Assembly (NCBI GenBank): GCA_037157565.1
Contig: JAZHRO010000014.1
Span: 102,765,501-102,829,500, forward strand
Direction of reading: 5' to 3'
Origin: Thalassia testudinum
Lineage: Eukaryota > Streptophyta > Magnoliopsida > Alismatales > Hydrocharitaceae
DNA length: 64,000 nt
Each line of letters starts with the position of its first letter. Within the stretch, counting starts at the first letter, position 1. Both the position numbers and the translations under genes were made by a program. Shown here in pieces: positions 1-12,524 of this stretch. The notes below the pieces were generated by a model. It ran no database searches. It was not told the origin of the DNA and worked only from the letters and a program-made list of their open reading frames with translations.

Positions 1-345
1 AGGAATTAAATCGATATTAGTGTATACATAGCATGTATTAAGATATAAATAAGTTAGTTTATATATATTTGATTGTATGCATTACATATATAAATTATTT
101 AGCATGCATTAGAATAACATGCATGAGTCTTTAGGTTACATTATATGCATTAACATTTTATTAAGGGTTTGAACATAAATAAACCAATCTTTTTATTATT
201 ATTCATTTTCTCTTCTCTGCAGGGAATTTGCTGCTCCAACGCCACCAACTGCCCGCACTAAAACCTGCATTCAAGGACAAGCGGAGAATGTCAATCTGCT
301 CTAGCCTCTCCATTTGAAATCCATGTAGACGGTTACAAGACAGGG

Positions 346-2011
346 TGATGTAAACATGTTTACACTACATAAGATGTCTATTTATGCATGTTCTTAAGCA
401 TAGAATTGCATTGCATACTATAAATATTGCATAACATGCATCATCTTGCATTTAGACTAGTTTGAATAAAATGGAGGTTAATTGTCTCCTTTTATGTTCA
501 GGGACAGGGAAAAATTTTTATCAGGGCCTCACATCGAAGATCCAACCGTACAGATGTGATCAGGGCAACGTTTGGAGTTCAATGACTCCAAGATCGTCCT
601 AATAAGACACCTGTAGCATCAAGTAGAGACCGAGAAACCCTAGAAGATCAAGGGCCAAGATGGTGTGAATCCGCACTTCAGATGACAAATCCGACCACAC
701 AGATGGATTCGGATTGACTATCACAGCCTAACGATGCGAAAATCAACACAATCCAGCAACTGTGGCACCATCTACATCATCCAGAAGATGGATGGCCAAG
801 ATGGCACCATGTGGCACCATCTCAGCCGCCCAACCAGCCGCTGCACCCGCCGCACCCTCTCTTCTTCGTTGCCTCTGCGCCTTCGGATGCGCATCCAACG
901 GTTGTGGATGCGTGCGCATGAAACCTTCCCGCGACACAAAAGCCTTCATAGTGCGTTGGTCGAATGCGCCTATGAGATACAGAAGCACGCGTTCGATTCC
1001 TTGCGAGCGGCTGCTGAGGCGCGGCGAGCGAGTGCGATTGATTGCTCGATCGTGATCGAGCGGTCACACGCACACGCTAGTGCTCACGCCATATCGCACG
1101 CCCACGTGTGACGCGCCATCAGATGCGGCGAGTGCGCGTAGAGGAGGTGCGGCAAGGAGCTCTCTCAGCCGTTCGATCTCGCGATCGAACGGCTAAGATT
1201 TAAAGAATGTGGAAAGGCATTGAGCACGGGGAGCACGTCACCCACGATGGGGCTTTAGCGACGGTTTTATCAGTCACTAAGGACCCCTGATTTAATGTTT
1301 TGAGATTTAAAAGACCAAATTACCCTCATTCCTTGCAACTATAAAAGGAGACCCCCTCCATTCAAAATTCTCATCCCTTCTTTCTCTTCTCTCCCTCTCC
1401 AAAGCTTAAGAGAAGCTTGTCCCACACTCAGGATGCTTCTCAAGAGATAAAGTCAAATTTTCGTCCCCCTTTCGGAAGTGGATCCTGCGACGACGACGAC
1501 GTGCTGCCCCGTTCCCATTCTTCCCGCTTTGTCCTCCTTCGTCCTGGTCTGTTCCCTGTCTTCCAGGCATCGTCCCGTCCGGCTCATCCTCCAAGCGACC
1601 GTCGAGGAGGATATTTCTCTCTCCATTCTTTTTAATGCTTTCTAGAGTAGATTTACTGCTTTCTAGTGTAATCATTTTCTGCTTTCTAGTCATAATGAGT
1701 AGTGTAACAAACAATCTCTTTAATATTGAATTCCATGTTCATTCTACATCTCTTTTTGGTTTTTGTTTGTAATATTCTCTCTCTCTTCTATTTAGTGTAA
1801 ATAAATAGATAGTTTCTAATCAATTAATTTACTTCGTGACAAATAAATTAAACGCATATTTTTAAATCAAACGTCCACCTCCCTGAGTTCGACCCGGGAT
1901 TTCTATTCTGGTATAATTTTTATTTGTTGAACACGAGTTCTTCGCTTTCATACTACGACGATAGGTTTTTCAAAACCAAATACGTTAGCGTAGCAACTCG
2001 TAGCTTCTATA
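346..2011 (+). mobile_element. Solo LTR (gypsy type) inside the 5' LTR of element B
   Basis: This 1,666-bp block interrupts the alignment of the two B LTRs. It begins TGATGTAAAC and ends CTTCTATA, and is flanked by CAGGG (341-345) and GAGGG (2012-2016), a 5-bp target duplication with one mismatch. A TATA box (TATAAAAG, 1340-1347) followed by a pyrimidine-rich leader fits an LTR promoter on the plus strand. The tail contains a phrase near 1880-1900 (CTCCCTGAGTTCGACCCGGG) typical of the U5 end of Athila/TAT LTRs. No internal coding sequence is present, so it is a solo LTR left by LTR-LTR recombination. The small ORFs inside it are not credible genes. Confidence 0.72.
1340..1347 (+). promoter_or_regulatory. 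TATA box of the solo LTR 346-2011
   Basis: TATAAAAG followed 30-60 bases later by a CT-rich leader, about 1 kb into the LTR; the expected place for the U3/R boundary. Confidence 0.55.
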
Positions 2012-2344
2012 GAGGGGGAGCTGCTGTCATGCTCGGAAGGCCACCACCCGTTTCCCACTGTGCAGAGAACCTAGTTTCTCATCCACTCCTCACCACCGAC
2101 CTCAACTATGGCAGCGTGACTCCACCACCGTGGGCGTGTGGTGTGACAACTCACACCGCCAATCAGAGTCCCTGCATCACTGTGCTTCTTCTTCATCACC
2201 ACCACACCCACCTGCACCATCCCCGTGCACGTCCTTCTCCATGTGCAGGCACCTCCTGCAGCACGCACAAAGCGCAGGCACCAACCTCCAGCACTCGCTG
2301 CACGCCCTCCAGCAGCAAAGCACGCGCTCCTCACAGCAACCCCG

Positions 2345-5300
2345 TGATGGTTATCTTTCTCAATACAGTTAATTAAGTTAATTATGCTTAATTATGTGCA
2401 GAAGAAAGTAACTTAGGTCAACTTGAATTTATGTCGATTAAGTAGTATAGGGTCAAGTTAACCTAACATTTTAGATTTTATTTCTTTTAACTGGTTGAGT
2501 CCAGGTCGTTCGCTAGGAGGCATAACTTAATTAGAATTCACCATTAAATCTAAGCTACTTATGGAAAGTATAACTGAATTTACTTTAAGAACATGAATTT
2601 TGCTTAAGGATTTCAAATTAAAAGAATATGCAAAATTCCATAAGGTAAACACATTTACACATATGATTTACTTTTACAAACAGGTAAACATGTTTATTTT
2701 TTTTAATTTCTTTTTATTTACAAGAGATTAAGGCAAGAAAAAGTAATTCCAATGAAAATATACCTTATTACAATATTAAGCTCAAAAGGAATTAATAAAA
2801 TGCAAGAAATTAAACCACTACTTTTTCTTCTTTGTCTTCAGCCTCTTTCTTTCTCTTCTGCTTCTTTTACATTTCTCTCTCTCTTTTCTCTTTTTACTTA
2901 TTTCTTCTTCCTAATCTTTCTCAAGCACTTCTCTTAAACATGTCTTCTTCTCTTTCTTTTCTTTCATCTTAGTCTACCTGTTCTTTTTCTTTAGCTCTTG
3001 TACCTATCTACCTTTCTCTATCTTTACGAGCTCTCCCCTTCTCCTTCTCTTCCTTTGCATCCTTTCCTTCTGAACCCTTGCAGATCTTTTGAACTGAATC
3101 GGTTTAACCCTTTGAACCCAAAAATTTGGTTTTTGATTGGTAGCTTGGACCGGTCGAGGATACACAGCACCCCTCTTAGGGTGGGACCTGACCCTACTAG
3201 GTCCAAGCCTGATTTTTATTTGGTTCGATTTATTTTTGGTTTACATAGTCTCGAGCCCATCTGGCTCACGACCTCCTAGGCCCACATGTACACGCCCTCA
3301 CGGGCCCACACTCGCATGCCCACAAGCGCACACACACCCGGGCACGCGCACCACACGCGCCCACACACATCCATATGCATATGTTCTTTCATGCGCCCTG
3401 CGCTGTCGACTGAAGTGCCTAAAACACAAATCACTTTTATACCAAGGCGGCCGCTCTAGTTCCACCGATGTGGGACTATCTTTCCCCCTCCCAATCCAGA
3501 CTTCACTTATCATTCCAACCAGCTCAGAGCTCCAATCCGAACAAATGAAGGCTTGCTGGAAAGCTCTAAGGTTGATCTACATGATTGAAGTATCAATTTG
3601 ATACTCAGGGAAGGTTTAGCTCTTCGATTTCAAGGGAGAAGGGACCTAGGTTGTTACGGCCAAATTGGCCTACAAAATGGAGTTTTGGCTCTAAGGTTCT
3701 ACAGAAGGACATTTGACCTCCAGATGAGGTGTTGAACAGGTTCAAAGAGCGTTTCCGCGGTTGTTGGTGAAGGTAGTGAACTCTAACAAGCTTCAGGAAG
3801 GTAATGAAGCTAAAAAGCTTCTCCAAGGAGCTTCAGAACTGCAATTCAAGTTCTGAAAGGTCCAACAGACGGCTAAAGACCTATTTAATCAAATCAAACA
3901 ACCTCTAGAGGTTGTCAAGAAACTATTTGGGCAGATTATCCATTTGAATCTCATCATAAACTCACTATCATCAGTTTGGGTTCAAAAACAACCCAAACTG
4001 ATAGAAATCAATTTCTTTCATAAAATCGATCAGAGCTCATTCAAGTTGCATGTGAGTCATTTACAAACATCTCAGAAACAGATTAAACTCTTCAATTTGT
4101 CTAATTGAATCCAAATGCCAGGAATCAGACTTAAGTTGACCATGAAGCCTTGAATTTTGACTTTCTGTATTTAACCATTTCAGATGAAATTAATGTCTTA
4201 GATAAATTCTCTTTATCCTCAGAAAGGGATTCAAACCCTCAAAATGATGTTTCAGTTAAGATTCCTAAGGTTCCAGGCCTGTCACTTGAGATTGTAGAGG
4301 AGTTTGTTCGACAGAACAAACCAAAGTTTATCACAGAGATTGACACAATGGAATAGTCTCAGGGCAAGTTACTGATGCTTTTATACTTTTTAAATGAGAC
4401 TTAACCCTAACTAATAGTCGTCTCCAACTTTGCCGGAGTTGGAGAAGACAAAGATCTAAAAGAAGCTCCAGGCATTAAAACCTCAAATAAACTTCTTCAG
4501 CATGATCAGTGAACTTTAAATCAGAGATCTGGAGCTTCACACTAAGTTCTATGGTCTGAAGAGCTCTTTTGAATCGTCGGAGCTCGTCAGAGCTCTGGTG
4601 AGTCCAAAAAAAGGCTAAAATGTACAAACAATATGAAAACATGCCATTAATGATCTAACTAGCTTCTTGAGGTCACAAGGAATCTTAGGAACACATTAAT
4701 TTCGTCAATTATCCATTAAAGTGAAAATTATGCAGTGAATTCACAGTGAACAAATTTTTAATGTGATTAGGCTCAAGATTTATTTTCTACTCAATTGAAT
4801 GGAGAAAAGAAGTCAAAAGGAAGTTGCGATGGTTTATAGGTGGATAATTAATGATTTGAACTCCTCCTGAGCCACCATTGATAGCGAGCTCAGGAGATTA
4901 AATTAAATTGGGCGTTTAAGTTATAGATGGTTATTTACTTAAATTAAAGTGAGGATAGGGGCCTTTAAGTGATGGATAAGTGGTGGAGGGCCCTAGTGGA
5001 GGTGGAGTAAGCTCAACCACTTCCGCCATGGACAGTGGAAGCAGTTGTGAAGGTGGAGGTGGCTTAGGCGAATATATGATCAATTCAGTGATTAAAAGTG
5101 ATATAAATGTTCATGAATGATTTAAGAAGGTGATCAGTGACTTAAAAAGACAAAATGCTTGCTCCTGACACGCTCAACGAGCTCGCCGGAGCTGGAGAAG
5201 ATGAATGAGAAATCTAGCATTACAACTATCTAATCTACCAAGTAACTATCTGAACTAATCTACTTACCTAATCTACTGTTACCTGAATGAAGGAGGTAGA

Positions 5301-6356
5301 AGATCTCCATCGATGGTTCATAATGGAGTAGGAAATCAGAGGGTTGACGAAAGAAGTCTGGCGGGCATTTGTGAAGTGAAGCAGAAGAACTCCTAGTCAG
5401 CACTACGTCAGGAGGCTTGGCTTACTTCGGCGGAGATCCAGTGCGATCAAAGATGGATGGAGGAAGACGGATGAAGCGGAGGAAAGTCGCGAGAGTTTAG
5501 AGAGAATAGCCTTTCGGTTAGCTCAATGAAGAAGTGGGAGGGGAGCTAACTTAGTGAAAATCGAGGGTGTGGAGGGGTATTTATAGGTGGCGGCGACTAA
5601 GATGAAGGTTGAATCTGGACGGAGAAGTGGCTAGGATTGGAGTAACCACTGGCATCTTCTCCAACACTGGTGAGGTTATCCACAACCCTAAAGTAGGATT
5701 GTAGCTTCATCCAGACCGGTGGATGAAAAGGAGATGGTGAGCACAAGCTCCAGGAGCCCGGAGAGGAAGGAATGATGTCAGATATGCGGTGATCAGACAG
5801 TGGAAGCACCTCCTATCATCAGCTGTCGTGGAGGCTGAAGATGGAAAGAAGAAGAAGTTTCAAGGACTTATTCGTAATCAAAGATGAGGACCTAAATGAA
5901 GTATAAGGACTCGATTGAAATAAAACATAAGGACTAAAATGTAAGCTAAGGTTTTCATGGTTTATTTTAATTTAAATCTTTTCCAACTTTTTATATATGA
6001 TTATAAATAAGACAATTATTATATTTAGACCTTGAATTTACATTTATGACCTTTTCAGATTAATTTATTTAATTAAGTAATGTTACTTAAGCTATTACAT
6101 ACTTAGTTATAAATTGTACTTAAGTTAGTTAACACTTTAATTAGATAAATTACTGATAATATTTCAAGTCCAATTATTAATTAAATTATTAATAATACTA
6201 ATTGGATGATAATATAGCATTTTAAACTTATTTTAAGGTCCTTTAATATTTATCCCTTATTTAATAATTAAACCATATATTTACATATTTCTAGCTAATT
6301 AACTAGGAAGAATAGTTAATTAGGGGTAATTAGAGACCATGATGAGCTTCTCATCA
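2345..6356 (-). repeat. 3' LTR of element A
   Basis: Aligns end to end with 31611-35626 (4,012 against 4,016 bp, many substitutions). On the minus strand it starts TGATGAGAAG and ends AACCATCA. It is preceded by the purine tract at 6357-6366. Short ORFs inside it (for example around 2998-3601) match no known protein and lie partly in CA/GC-rich low-complexity sequence. Confidence 0.87.
5578..5585 (-). promoter_or_regulatory. TATA box in the 3' LTR of element A
   Basis: On the minus strand TATAAATA precedes a CCCCTCC leader. The same box is conserved in the other LTR at 34857-34864. It supports transcription of element A from the minus strand. Confidence 0.55.
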
Positions 6357-6824
6357 TACCCCCAAGCCAAAGTTTTGCTAGTCCCTAGCAAAATTAACTA
6401 GAAATATGATGATTTAAAGCACTTGGGTTTAAATTAATATAAATAAGAACCAAGTAGAGGAAAGCTTAGGTCAGAATTAATTTTTTAGTTTTAATATAAA
6501 TATAAGTGATATACAGAGCATTTTATGAAAATTTCCTTACTTAGACTTAAAACTCAAAACATCTTTAAAACACACTTTATTAAAAATAGAATTGTTAACA
6601 AGAATCTTATCAAAAATTAGAATCTCAAAAATCACTTATTCTTTGTAACCATTCTTAACCCTTAAAAACTTATAATTCAAAGTGTTTTAAGAAAACAAAA
6701 CCTAAGTTGGAAATTAAATTTTAACTCAAAAACTCAATAGACTTAAGTTAATCCTTTGTTTATGAAATTTGATTTTTATCAATCTAAGTTTAAGCAAATT
6801 AGCCAGATATTCATTATTAACCAA
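6357..6824 (-). other. 3' end of element A internal region with polypurine tract
   Basis: Minus-strand GGCTTGGGGGTA (6357-6368) just before the LTR is a polypurine tract, and the block upstream of it (GGGACTAGCAAAAC on the minus strand) matches the pre-LTR block of element B near 44440. The remaining AT-rich sequence up to 6824 has no coding signal. It continues at 18216 on the other side of the copia 1 insertion. Confidence 0.7.
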
Positions 6825-6829
6825 ACTTA

Positions 6830-6867
6830 TATAATTTCACTATTCACCCCCCTCTAGTGCAATTTCA
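6830..6867 (+). repeat. Truncated 5' LTR (last 38 bp) of copia 1
   Basis: Identical to 16245-16282, the end of the complete LTR. Similarity stops exactly at 6830, next to the ACTTA duplication, so the 5' LTR lacks about 97% of its length. Confidence 0.8.
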
Positions 6868-6869
6868 TT

Positions 6870-6881
6870 TGGTATCAGAGC
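6870..6881 (+). other. Primer binding site, initiator tRNA-Met (copia 1)
   Basis: TGGTATCAGAGC is complementary to the 3' end of plant initiator tRNA-Met, the standard primer of copia elements. It lies two bases after the LTR end. Confidence 0.85.
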
Positions 6882-6922
6882 AGGTTTTCCGCCTACAGGA
6901 GTAACATCCGCGGAAAGATCAC

Positions 6923-8920
6923 ATGGAGGGGAAGGCCATTTCCACAAGCAGATTGGAGGGGCAATCCACCACTCGACCACCACTCTTCGAAGGAACCAAC
7001 TACACTTACTGGAAGCTGAGAATGAAGATGTGGCTTCAAGCCAACGATTTCTCCATTTGGGAGAAATGCGAATCCGCATACGTCATTCCCGAGAAACCAG
7101 AAACTGGTTACACAGTGGAGCAAATCCATCACCTTGGACTGAATGCCAAGGCAATGAACTCACTCTACTGCGCTCTCAGCTCGGAGGAATTCAACCGCAT
7201 CAGCCAATGCGAAACCGCCCACGAGATCTGGAGAACCTTAGAGGTTACTCACGAAGGTACATCTAAAGTTAAATCCTCAAAGATAAACTTGTTATCGCAG
7301 GAATTCGAAGCTTTCTCTATGAAGGAGAATGAAAGACTTGGGGACATGTACACCCGATTCACGTTAATCGTGAATAACCTCAAGTCTTTAGGAAAGACAT
7401 TTATAAAGGGGGAGCTTCAAGGGAAGCTCCTTCGCTCCCTTGGACCTGAGTGGGAGCAAAAGGTAACGGCAATAGAAGAAGCCAACCAAGTAGAGGATCT
7501 AGACATGGAAAATCTACTTGGGAATCTCATGGCTTACGAATCAAAAATGGAGCAAAAGAAGAAATCAATCTCATCGGAGCCAAAGAAGAAGACCTTAGCC
7601 TTCAAAGCTACTTCGGATGATGAGGTAAGTACCGATGACGAAGAATTTGTTTTATTAGCTAAAAAGTTTAAAAAGTTTCTCAGAAATAGAAGAGAGATCA
7701 AGGGAAGGAAAAGAGAAGAAGATCCTCTAATTTGCTATAATTGCAAAAAGAGAGGTCACATAAGGAAAGATTGTCCCTTACTCAAAAGGGATGATGAGAA
7801 GAAACCCAAGAAGCCTTCTGACTACAAGAAGATCTCCAAACCAAAAGGATTCAAGAAGAAGGCGTTTCAAGCAACGTGGGATGACTCCACCTCAGAAGAA
7901 GAAGAGGAGGAGGAAACAAATGAAGAAACGGCATGCTTGGGATTAATGGCAACAAATGATGGTTCTGAGTCTGAATCTGAGGAACCTGAGGTAAACTCCT
8001 ACTCTTTAGATGAATTACAAGATGCCTTTGATTCACTATATGTAGATCTTAAGAAAACAAAAACCCAAAGCAAGGCTTTAAAAGAAGAAAACTTAGAAAA
8101 TAAGAGATTGATCAATGATCTTGAGGAAAAAAATCTAATTCTTACAAAAGAAACCACTGCTTTAAATATGCAAATAAGAAATCTAATGATTGAGAAAGAG
8201 TCATTAACAAATGATTTGTATACAGCAATGAGTGAACAAAAATTTTTAGATAGAGAAGAATTACTCGACAAAATCCATGTGCTTGAAAAATCAAACTCCT
8301 TTAAAAAGGATGAAAATGGCTTACTTAGAGTAGAAATTAGAGCATTAGAAGATAAACTAGACATAATGAAAATAGAGATAAATCATCTCAAACAAAAGTC
8401 AAACCAACTTCTTGAGGACCTATCCAAATTTACAAAGGGGAAAGATAACTTGGACAAACTCATTGCCCATCAAAAACCTTCCTCAAGTAAATTTGGATTA
8501 GGCTATTACGAACCTAGTCAAAGTGAGCCGAAAAAGGATCCTCCTCTAAAGGAGACCACTAACAAATACGGATCCACTTTACAATGGATACCGAAAAGAC
8601 AACTCTCACTTTGTTTTGTAGGGATGAAAGGACATCATAATGTCAAAAATTGGATATACAAAATGAAGGATGGACGACTCAAATTAGAAAGACCTATAGA
8701 AACACCAAGTCACCATCGAAGATCTTTTGTAGGAGGAAGAAGGTCTACAAGGAGGAAGACAAGGAGACCACCACCACCAAGGAGGTCGATGGGTGATGGA
8801 CTCCGGATGCTCCAAACATATGACGGGAGACAAGCGCCTATTTTTGGACCTCCAACCTACGGATGGAGGAACAGTTACATTTGGCAACAACCACAAGGGC
8901 CATATTATTGGCCTTGGTAA
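6923..8920 (+). CDS. gag: Gag polyprotein of copia 1 (SIRE-type)
   Basis: A complete 665-residue ORF starting at the first ATG after the primer site. Residues 15-40 carry the N-terminal copia gag motif around NYTYWKLRMKMWL. Residues 60-210 match the UBN2 gag-polypeptide family (for example LLRSLGPEWEQKVTAIEEAN). A CCHC zinc knuckle (CYNCKKRGHIRKDC) is at about 271-284 and binds the RNA genome. Residues 330-510 are acidic and then coiled-coil, the long C-terminal extension typical of SIRE gag. The protein ends in a proline/tryptophan tail (YYWPW) shared with the gag of copia 2. The last 128 bases overlap pol in another frame. It forms the virus-like particle in the cytoplasm. No internal stop, so this ORF may still be translatable. 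Confidence 0.92.
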   Translation: MEGKAISTSRLEGQSTTRPPLFEGTNYTYWKLRMKMWLQANDFSIWEKCESAYVIPEKPETGYTVEQIHHLGLNAKAMNSLYCALSSEEFNRISQCETAHEIWRTLEVTHEGTSKVKSSKINLLSQEFEAFSMKENERLGDMYTRFTLIVNNLKSLGKTFIKGELQGKLLRSLGPEWEQKVTAIEEANQVEDLDMENLLGNLMAYESKMEQKKKSISSEPKKKTLAFKATSDDEVSTDDEEFVLLAKKFKKFLRNRREIKGRKREEDPLICYNCKKRGHIRKDCPLLKRDDEKKPKKPSDYKKISKPKGFKKKAFQATWDDSTSEEEEEEETNEETACLGLMATNDGSESESEEPEVNSYSLDELQDAFDSLYVDLKKTKTQSKALKEENLENKRLINDLEEKNLILTKETTALNMQIRNLMIEKESLTNDLYTAMSEQKFLDREELLDKIHVLEKSNSFKKDENGLLRVEIRALEDKLDIMKIEINHLKQKSNQLLEDLSKFTKGKDNLDKLIAHQKPSSSKFGLGYYEPSQSEPKKDPPLKETTNKYGSTLQWIPKRQLSLCFVGMKGHHNVKNWIYKMKDGRLKLERPIETPSHHRRSFVGGRRSTRRKTRRPPPPRRSMGDGLRMLQTYDGRQAPIFGPPTYGWRNSYIWQQPQGPYYWPW

Positions 8921-11783
8921 AATAGGTAACCCTCTCTCTCCCATCTCAAATGTTTCTCTAGTTAAAGGACTAAAACATAATCTTTTAAGTGTAAGTCAAA
9001 TATGTGATAAGGGCTTTAAAGTAGTGTTTACTTCTAAAATATTTGAAATTATGCATGCATTAACCAATGAAACCCTTCTTAAGGGAACTAGATTTAAAGA
9101 CATTTATGTCGTAGAATTTGATAAAAATGGCACTTATGAATGTCTTATAGCAAATGATGAGTTAAGTATATGGCATAAAAGACTAGGACATGTTCATATG
9201 AAGCTGGTTCAAAAATTAGCTAAACATGAACTAGTCCGAGGTCTTCCTAAAAGAAAATTCTTAAATGAGCTTATTTGTGATTCATGTAAATTAGGTAAGA
9301 TTATAAAATCTAGTTTTAAAAGCAAAGAAGTTATATCCACATCAAGGCCTTTAGAACTACTTCACCTAGATCTGTTTGGACCAACAAAATATGAGAGCCT
9401 CAGCGGATGCAAATATTGCCTTGTAATTGTAGATGATTTTTCGAGGTTTTCATGGGTCTCCTTCTTGAGATCCAAAGAAGGAGTGTTTTCCATCTTTTCT
9501 ATTTTTTGTAGGAAAGTTCAAACTGAAAAAGGCTACCAAATCACTCGTATCCGCAGTGATCATGGGGGCGAGTTTGAAAATTCCTTGTTTGATGATTTTT
9601 GTCAAGAGCATGGTATTGCTCATGAGTTTTCTTTTCCTCGAACACCTCAACAAAATGGGGTGGTTGAGAGAAAGAACCGTACTCTTCAAGAGTGTGCTCG
9701 AACATTGCTCATAGACTCGGGGTTACCGAAGTACTTTTGGGCTGAGGCGGTTAACACGACTTGTTACGTGTTAAATCGCACCTTAATTCGATCCGGATTG
9801 CGAAAAACTTGTTTTGAACTATACTATGGGAAAATACCCAAAATTAGTTATTTTAAAGTTTTTGGATGTCGATGTTTTGTCTTGAATACCCGCTCTAATT
9901 TAGATAAATTTGATGCCAAAGGTGAAGAAGCCATCTTTATTGGTTACTCCTCACGTAGTAAGGCATATCGGGTTTTTAACAAGACCACATTAATAGTGGA
10001 GGAAACCCTTCATGTCTCCTTCGATGAATCTCCTCATTCCTCCATTGACCGAGTCAATATGGATGATGAAGATGATTCTACTATTGATGTGTCTAACATT
10101 CCAAACTCCAATATCCATAATCTTCCAAAAGATTGGATATATCAAAGGGATCATCCCGAAAGTCAAGTCATTGGAAGTGTTTCTGATGGCGTTAAAACCC
10201 GATCTCGTTTTAGTTGCACCTTTGGTCTCTCCGCCTTTGTATCTCAAGTTGAACCGAAGAGTGTCGAGGAAGCATGCTCCGAAGAAACTTGGATGATGGC
10301 CATGCAGGAGGAACTCAACCAATTCCAAAGGAATGAAGTTTGGGATCTAGTACCTAAGCCTGAAGGGCAAATGGTAATAGGTACCAAATGGGTATTCCGG
10401 AACAAGTTGAATGAATCCGGTATAGTTATTCGAAATAAGGCTCGGTTGGTAGCACAAGGGTACAACCAAGAAGAAGGAATTGATTTTGATGAGACCTACG
10501 CTCCCATAGCTCGACTCGAATCAATTCGCATGCTTCTTGCTTATGCCGCCTTTCTTGGCTTTAAACTCTTTCAAATGGACGTTAAGAGCGTGTTTCTTAA
10601 CGGATTCATTAAGGAGGAAGTTTTTGTAAAACAACCTCCTGGTTTTGAGTCTCATGATAAGCCTCATTTTGTCTACAAATTAAACAAGGCACTATATGGT
10701 CTAAAGCAAGCTCCTAGAGCTTGGTATGAAAGGCTTAAAGACTACTTGTTAAATGCAAAATTCTCTATAGGGGAAGCTGATTCCACATTATTCATTAAAA
10801 GAAAAGGAAAAGACATTTTATTAGTTCAAATATATGTAGATGATATTATATTTGGTGCTACTAATGAATCTATGTGTAGAAAGTTTTCAGAAATTATGCA
10901 GGAAGAATTCGAAATGAGTTTGATGGGTGAACTCAAGTTTTTCTTGGGCTTGCAAATCACTCAGCTCGAAATTGGAACCTTTGTGTGTCAATCTAAATAC
11001 ACAAAGGAGATGTTGAAGAGATTTGATATGAACAAAAGTAAAGGGAAGAACACTCCTATGAGTGTCACAACTTCCTTAGACTTGGACGAATCAGGTACGC
11101 CCATAGATCAAAAGCTCTATCGTAGCATGATTGGATCTTTACTGTATTTAACTTCCAGTAGACCTGATATTTTGTTTAGTACCTGCTTATGCGCTAGGTT
11201 TCAATCAAATCCTAAACAATCACACCTAAATGCTGTAAAATGAATATTTAGATATCTAGTTGACACATCTGATTATGGCTTATTCTACCCTAGGAGTCCA
11301 CAATTCAACTTAGTTACATATAGCGATGCGGACTACGCAGGTAGCCGCACTGATAGGAAGAGTACTAGTGGGACGTGCCAATTCTTAGTCGAATCACTAG
11401 TCTCTTGGTTCTCAGAGAAACAATCTAGTGTAGCTTTATCAACTACAGAAGCTGAATACATAGCCGCTGCACTAGCATGTTCCCAAGTGCTTTGGATGAA
11501 AAGTACTTTGAAGGATTTTAACTTGATATTTAATAAGATAAAAATATTATGTGACAATACTAGTGCTATCAACCTCTCGAAAAATCCCGTACATCACTCT
11601 CGCACAAAACATATTGATGTTCGACATCACTTCCTGAGAGACAATGTACTTAAGGGAGAAATCGAAGTTGAATTTATTTGTACTGAACTGCAATTAGCTG
11701 ATATTTTCACTAAACCTTTGAATTATGATCGCTTTAATTATATACGTAGGAAACTAGGCATATGTAAGCTAAGTGATATTTGA
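8793..11783 (+). pseudogene. pol: Pol of copia 1: protease, integrase, RT, RNase H; one nonsense codon
   Basis: The pol frame is open from 8733, one frame away from gag. In order: aspartic protease (DSGCSKHMTG, residues 3-12 counted from 8793); the HHCC zinc region of integrase (H128, H133, C162, C165); the integrase core with D193, D256 and E292; RT with MDVKSVFLNG near 595 and catalytic YVDD at 681-684; RNase H with DADYAG, TEAEY and DN. A single in-frame TGA at 11241-11243 follows NAVK, where relatives have an arginine; this is a likely CGA-to-TGA change. After it the frame stays open to the normal end at 11783. Everything else looks intact, so inactivation seems recent. Whether the gag-pol frame change is natural recoding or a mutation cannot be told. 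Confidence 0.9.
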
Positions 11784-11902
11784 AGAATTTAGTGATTTAA
11801 TGGAACCTCTTTTGTCATGAGCATAGATTGAACCTTGATTTCACTAAGTTAGAAGCCTTCATTCTCAGTTCAAACATCCAAATGCACATTCTGTCCAATA
11901 TC
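11784..11902 (+). other. Spacer between pol and the GACGTC array of copia 1
   Basis: Short non-coding stretch; nothing recognisable. Confidence 0.5.
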
Positions 11903-12423
11903 TGACGTCTGATTGGATCATCAGACGTCTTATACATTAAAATTCGTCGTCTAAACATCTGGGACAGACGACGATTTTATCTAACAAAACAGTCATATCA
12001 GACGTCTGGTACCCCACATAGACGTCTGAGGCGTCGTCCAGATGTTTTGACAGACGTCTATCTCGGAAAAAGACCATGTACTACCTATCAGACGTCTGAA
12101 TCTGTGGTTAGACGTCGTAGAGGTCGTCTGACAAGAAAAGCGGACGACCCTGTAACTTTAGACAAAAATCCAGGAAGATTTGTCTGCAGAAATCGGACGT
12201 CTAATATTATATTTAGACGTCTTGGATTTCGTCTGAGGCAGAAATCAGACGACAACCTGGAGAATAAATCATTTTCCAGGTGAGGATTCCTGCAGAAATC
12301 AGACGTCTATATTATAATTAGTCGTCTGATTTGTCGTCTGATGAATAAAACAGACGTCGCCCTGAAATGGGCTAAAATCCCTCTGGCAAATCCCGACGTC
12401 TGACATCGTTGCCAGACGTCTGA
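11903..12423 (+). promoter_or_regulatory. Array of 13 GACGTC palindromes upstream of the extra ORF
   Basis: Thirteen GACGTC cores lie in about 520 bp, mostly as (T/C)(C/T)AGACGTCTG(A/G), plus several half sites such as TCGTCTGA. The spacing is irregular (15-60 bp), so this is not a simple tandem repeat. The last copy ends about 96 bp before a TATA-like box (12519). GACGTC is the C-box core bound by plant bZIP factors; a promoter or enhancer role is inferred. Confidence 0.6.
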
Positions 12424-12518
12424 TCAGCGAAAAATCTGCGCGTCGCGGCTTTTCTCTGGACGGTTTGAAATGCAAATCTCCCCAACTTCAGGGGGAGACT
12501 TGCTCCGTGACGTTGGGA

Positions 12519-12524
12519 TATAAG
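12519..12524 (+). promoter_or_regulatory. TATA-like box before the extra ORF of copia 1
   Basis: TATAAG in the context GGGATATAAGAGCCCC, followed by a C-rich leader (12540-12780). It suggests a separate promoter for the downstream ORF rather than expression from the LTR only. Confidence 0.4.

Noticed and set aside
734..1111. Overlapping ORFs in the GC-rich part of the solo LTR
   Set aside because: Open on both strands at once, no homology seen, and inside an LTR with a defined target duplication.
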